A stretch of DNA of 25,373 nt from an uncultured Campylobacter sp. Its GTDB lineage: Bacteria; Actinomycetota; Actinomycetes; Mycobacteriales; Mycobacteriaceae. Both the position numbers and the translations under genes were made by a program. This document shows, in pieces, positions 22,770-25,373 of this stretch (its first letter is position 1; each line of letters starts with the position of its first letter). The notes below the pieces were generated by a model, which was given only the letters and a program-made list of their open reading frames with translations, was not told where the DNA came from and did no database searches. The stretch spans positions 1 through 25,373 of the forward strand of contig CAMIME010000035.1 in the NCBI GenBank assembly GCA_946221035.1. Direction: 5' to 3'.

Positions 22770-23428
22770 AGGACCACCATCCGACCGTTCGCTTCGACCA
22801 CGTCGACGCGGGTGCCGTAGAGCTCGCTGAGCACCTCGGAGCGCATCACCTCGCCAACTGACCCCACGACGTGGCCCTCGGGGCCGATATAGAGGACGCG
22901 GTCCACCACGCCGAGGACCGGGTTGATCGAGTGCGTCACGCACACGACGGCCGCGGGGTGCGCAGCAAAGCGGTCGACGGTCTCGCGGGCGCGGGCGGGG
23001 TCGAGGGATAACAGGGGTTCGTCGGCAAGCAAAAGCTCCGGCTCCTGCGCGAAGGCCTGCGCCTGGCGGATGAGCTGCTGCTGCCCGCCGGAGAGCACGC
23101 CCACGCGGCGATGCGCGAAGTGCGTCGCGCCCACAAGAGCAAGCTGCTTATCGACGTCGCCGCCCCGGCCCATCGCCAACCCCACCAAATCGCGGCCCCG
23201 AATGGGCAAGTCGCGCGGGAACATGTGCTGCTGCGGCACGAAACCGATCCGCCCGTTGACAGTAGCGGTGCCGCTGGTTAGGCGGCGCGTGCCCAGGAGC
23301 GTGCCCAGAAGCGTGGATTTACCGACGCCATTGGGGCCCAGCACTGCAATGAATTCGCCCTGCTCAACGGTGAGGTTGAGGTTGGACCAGAGGGGGTCGA
23401 CGGAGGCGTCGATAAGCTGGGCGATCAA
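22766..23428 (-). CDS. znuC: zinc ABC transporter ATP-binding protein
   Basis: The 220-residue ATPase has Walker A GPNGVGKST (31-39), Q loop FVPQQ, signature LSGGQQQLIRQA (112-123), Walker B ELLLADEP (131-138) and the switch histidine H166 in VTHSINP. It drives metal uptake with the neighbouring permease and lipoprotein. The start is TTG 23428, supported by AGGA upstream and by the N-terminus (IAQLIDASVDPLWSNL), which begins where related ATPases begin. An ATG at 23467 would overlap the end of the binding-protein gene by 26 bp and has no ribosome binding site. The family is compact, and NCBI naming for similar actinobacterial sets is AztA. Confidence 0.9.
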   Translation of the reverse strand: MIAQLIDASVDPLWSNLNLTVEQGEFIAVLGPNGVGKSTLLGTLLGTRRLTSGTATVNGRIGFVPQQHMFPRDLPIRGRDLVGLAMGRGGDVDKQLALVGATHFAHRRVGVLSGGQQQLIRQAQAFAQEPELLLADEPLLSLDPARARETVDRFAAHPAAVVCVTHSINPVLGVVDRVLYIGPEGHVVGSVGEVMRSEVLSELYGTRVDVVEANGRMVVL

Positions 23429-23441
23429 GGGCGGGTCCTGA

Positions 23442-24365
23442 CTAGTGGTGAGGCTTCGGCTCGGCATGAGCCGCGATGTCGGCGACTTGGCCGACGATCG
23501 CCTCGAGGTAATCGAGGAAGTTCTGGCCCGCCGGCGGCGTCTCGCGGATTTCAACGATCGGAATGTTATTCGCCTTCGCCGCATCCACCAACCGCTGAGT
23601 CGCGCTATTTTCGCTCTGCGGGTTCACGAAAAGCATGTCCACGTCGCGCTGCTCAAGCTGCTGGATAAACGCCGCCACCGCGGACGCGGGCGGCTCCTGG
23701 TGGTTCAGGCTCGCTTTCACGTATTCCTCAGGCGTGATGTCGTGCAGCTCCGTGCCCCAGATCAGGCCAGCTGCGATCGGCTCCGTCATCGCGACGTGCA
23801 CGTGCTGCACGGAAGCCAACGACGCCTCGATTTCACGCATTCGCTTATCGACGGCTCCGTCATCACCCCCCACCCTTTCCTTCACCTGACTGGCAACCTG
23901 GCGTACCTTCTCGGGAGCGAACCATGCGTGCTCGAGCTCATCGAGGGAGTCGGGGAGGTGGTCGGTGTGTGCGTGGTCTTCGTGGGTGTGGTCGTCGTGG
24001 GCGTCCAGCAGCGGGATCGCGTGGATGATCTTGTCCTGGTCCGTGACGGTGTACAGCGACGCGTCGTAGGCCCCGCCGTTCGCCACCACGGTGCCAGCTT
24101 TCTTGACCCGAGCCAGGTCCATCGCCGTCGGTTCGAAGTGGTGCGGGTCCACTGCGTCACCTTCGATGATCGCGTCGACCTCAGTTCCCGTCACCGCGCT
24201 GGCGATGTCTGCCCACACCTTCGTCGTTGCGATGATGCCTGCGATCTCGGCGGCGTCGCCGTTTGGGGCGCTGTCGCCCTTGGGCTCGGTGCCGGAACAC
24301 GCGGTCAGTGTGAGTGCGGTGAGCGCGACAGCTGTGGCTGTGCGCGCACGACGGTTCGTAATCAT
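23442..24365 (-). CDS. znuA: zinc-binding lipoprotein of an ABC transporter
   Basis: The 307-residue A-1/ZnuA-type solute-binding protein has a signal peptide with arginines and lipobox LTAC, lipidated at C23. Metal-site features are DPHHFEPT (73-80), EHAWFAP (145-151), and a histidine-rich loop (123-136, seven His with Asp/Glu), which is typical of zinc rather than manganese proteins. Substrate capture outside the membrane feeds the permease. The gene is first in a znuA-znuC-znuB operon. A Zur-like operator and a -10 TAGAAT ending 7 nt before ATG 24365 lie upstream; there is no ribosome binding site, so the mRNA is probably leaderless. Confidence 0.93.
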   Translation of the reverse strand: MITNRRARTATAVALTALTLTACSGTEPKGDSAPNGDAAEIAGIIATTKVWADIASAVTGTEVDAIIEGDAVDPHHFEPTAMDLARVKKAGTVVANGGAYDASLYTVTDQDKIIHAIPLLDAHDDHTHEDHAHTDHLPDSLDELEHAWFAPEKVRQVASQVKERVGGDDGAVDKRMREIEASLASVQHVHVAMTEPIAAGLIWGTELHDITPEEYVKASLNHQEPPASAVAAFIQQLEQRDVDMLFVNPQSENSATQRLVDAAKANNIPIVEIRETPPAGQNFLDYLEAIVGQVADIAAHAEPKPHH

Positions 24366-24372
24366 GCGGCTG

Positions 24373-24402
24373 ATTCTAATGTTTAATGGAAACCGTTTTC
24401 AA
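24373..24402 (-). promoter_or_regulatory. znuA promoter
   Basis: Minus strand: TTGAAA (24402-24397) and TAGAAT (24378-24373) are 18 bp apart and form a good sigma-70-type promoter. The -10 ends 7 nt before the znuA ATG, so transcription should begin at or next to the start codon. Confidence 0.6.
24387..24401. promoter_or_regulatory. Zur-type operator
   Basis: TGGAAA-CCG-TTTTCA is an inverted repeat with one mismatch between arms, close to the TGAAAAnnnTTTTCA form of actinobacterial Zur boxes. It covers the -35 element and spacer of the znuA promoter, where a zinc-loaded Zur repressor would block polymerase. Fur-family boxes look similar, but the downstream zinc-type binding protein favours Zur. 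Confidence 0.65.
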
Positions 24403-24427
24403 CACGGTTTAGGTGAGAAGACAGCAA

Positions 24428-24458
24428 AAGCCCGACCCCTTGAAAAGGGACCGGGCTT
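24428..24458 (-). terminator. intrinsic terminator of the collagen-like gene
   Basis: AAGCCCG (24428-24434) pairs with CGGGCTT (24452-24458), and CCCTT (24437-24441) with AAGGG (24445-24449) around a 3-nt loop. On the minus strand the stem is followed by TTTTGC, which fits termination 20 bp behind the collagen-like gene and before the znuA promoter. Confidence 0.8.
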
Positions 24459-24478
24459 CTACGCGGATCTAGGTGGTC

Positions 24479-25373
24479 TTAGTTGGAGGAACCACCGTTC
24501 GGGCTGCACGCCGCGGTCAGCGTTGCGACGACCGCCGCCAGCGCCCCCAGCGCCGCCACGCCACCGAGGATCATGCCGGCGTTACCCATCTGCGCGTTGA
24601 GGGCGCCGAGCTGCGGGATGGAGTTCGCAGCGGCAGCCGCCATCTGCTGCGCCTGCTCGACCGCCGGGGAGATGCCCGGCAGGCCCATGTTCGCGGCGAG
24701 GCCGAGCGGCACCAGTGCGACGAGCGGGAGACCCCAGCCGACCAGAGCCGCGACGCAGCGGCCGCTGATGCTCGAACCGGTGTCAGGGACGTCGGTGGCC
24801 GGGGTGGTGACGACCTTGCCGTCTGCACCATCCTTGCCAGCCGCACCGGTAGCGCCGGTAGCGCCGGTTGCGCCCTTGACGACGCCAAGGTTCTGCTCCA
24901 CACCGTCAGAGTAGGTAACGATGAGCTCGCCCTTGTCATTCACCGCTGCCTCGGTGATGCCGCGGCCGTCCTTGCCGTCCGTGCCGTCCTTGCCGTCCTG
25001 GCCCGCAGCACCGGTGTCGCCCTTGGCGCCCTGGGCACCCGTTTCGCCCTTGGGTCCCTGTGCGCCGGTTGCGCCGGTGTCACCCTTGGGGCCGGACACG
25101 ACCTCGACCCTGCCGAGGTTGTCGGTGGTGCCGTCCGAGTAAGAAACGATCAGTTCCTTATCGTCGTTGACCTCGAAACCGGTGACACTGCGGCCGTCCT
25201 TGCCCGCTGCACCAGTCGCGCCTGTCTCGCCCTTGGGGCCTTGTGCGCCGGTTGCGCCGGTGTCACCCTTATCTCCCTTAGCGCCAGGTGCGCCGGTATC
25301 GCCCTTGGGGCCTTGTGAGCCTTGGTCGCCCTTCGGGCCCTGAGCACCGGTGTCGCCCTTGTCGCCCTTCGGC
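24479..25373 (-). CDS. collagen-like surface protein, 3' part
   Basis: Only the C-terminal 297 residues are in the window; the frame is open to the edge. Gly-X-Y runs (KGDTGAQGPKGDQGSQG, KGDTGATGAQGPKGETG and similar) are broken by two copies of a non-collagen module of about 28 residues, each ending in LIVSYSDG/LIVTYSDG...NLG (about 25112-25195 and 24884-24966). After VVTTPATDVPDTG come 98 residues with SGRCVAALVGWGLPLVALVPLGLA, a Gln/Ala-rich helix, a second hydrophobic helix and the end ACSPNGGSSN. As I recall, this tail recurs on unrelated large corynebacterial surface proteins and probably anchors them in the envelope. VPDTG is not a standard sortase motif and is too far from the end. 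Probable role: adhesion or surface fibre. Confidence 0.88.
   Translation of the reverse strand, partial: PKGDKGDTGAQGPKGDQGSQGPKGDTGAPGAKGDKGDTGATGAQGPKGETGATGAAGKDGRSVTGFEVNDDKELIVSYSDGTTDNLGRVEVVSGPKGDTGATGAQGPKGETGAQGAKGDTGAAGQDGKDGTDGKDGRGITEAAVNDKGELIVTYSDGVEQNLGVVKGATGATGATGAAGKDGADGKVVTTPATDVPDTGSSISGRCVAALVGWGLPLVALVPLGLAANMGLPGISPAVEQAQQMAAAAANSIPQLGALNAQMGNAGMILGGVAALGALAAVVATLTAACSPNGGSSN
25059..25087 (-). repeat. 29-bp exact repeat in the collagen-like gene, copy 1
   Basis: The same 29 bases occur at 25059-25087 and 25242-25270, 183 bp (61 codons) apart. They encode Gly-X-Y triplets with KGDTGATGAQ. The distance suggests that one collagen run plus one module was duplicated as a unit. 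Confidence 0.8.
25242..25270 (-). repeat. 29-bp exact repeat in the collagen-like gene, copy 2
   Basis: Second copy of the repeat at 25059-25087. It lies upstream in the reading direction, in the collagen run before the first visible SYSDG module. Such copies allow gain or loss of 61-residue units by recombination. Confidence 0.8.

Noticed and set aside
24779..24795. VPDTG as a sortase LPXTG signal
   Set aside because: First residue is Val, and 98 residues with two hydrophobic helices follow, unlike the short LPXTG tail.
24800..25373. Repeat-rich segment as a CRISPR array
   Set aside because: It is the coding sequence of Gly-X-Y triplets in an open frame.

Overview
The window looks like chromosomal DNA of a high-GC Corynebacterium, or a close mycolate-containing relative. 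The evidence is the gene content (ThrE exporter, OtsA/OtsB pair with a small lipoprotein between them, PhoP/PhoR-type two-component system next to a HIT protein and purD/purB/purC, DUF222-HNH protein), the very compact packing, and many start codons lying 7-8 nt behind a TANNNT -10 element, as expected for leaderless actinobacterial mRNAs. No phage, integrase, transposase or CRISPR array is visible.

Layout. (1) 1-5399, plus strand: ispF, then three secreted proteins, then cysS and rlmB. ispF-cysS-rlmB is a conserved actinobacterial neighbourhood; the three secreted genes (661-3080) are an insertion into it. They share a cysteine pair and a GPxxxxPG signature and are my main candidate for an undescribed system. 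(2) 5377-10441, minus strand: thrE, a small protein with a histone-like lysine tail, otsA, a META-like lipoprotein, otsB and an esterase. The last five are joined by overlaps or abutting start/stop codons, so trehalose synthesis is probably one transcription unit. (3) 10508-12811: tRNA-Thr(UGU) and the PhoP/PhoR-type regulator and kinase. (4) 12786-19516: HIT protein, purD-purB, a lipoprotein, purC and an oligopeptidase B-like peptidase. (5) 19521-21926: a DUF222/HNH protein and, divergently, a DUF2334 protein. (6) 21951-24365, minus strand: a three-gene zinc ABC transporter with a Zur-like operator at its promoter. (7) 24479-25373, minus strand: the 3' part of a collagen-like surface protein whose start lies outside the window.

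How the parts work together. Most genes are core metabolism: isoprenoid, cysteinyl-tRNA, rRNA methylation, trehalose and purine synthesis. The accessory material is at the cell surface: the three secreted paralogues, the collagen-like protein and two or three lipoproteins. Convergent gene pairs overlap or nearly touch, and the only convincing intrinsic terminator is at 24428-24458, behind the collagen-like gene.
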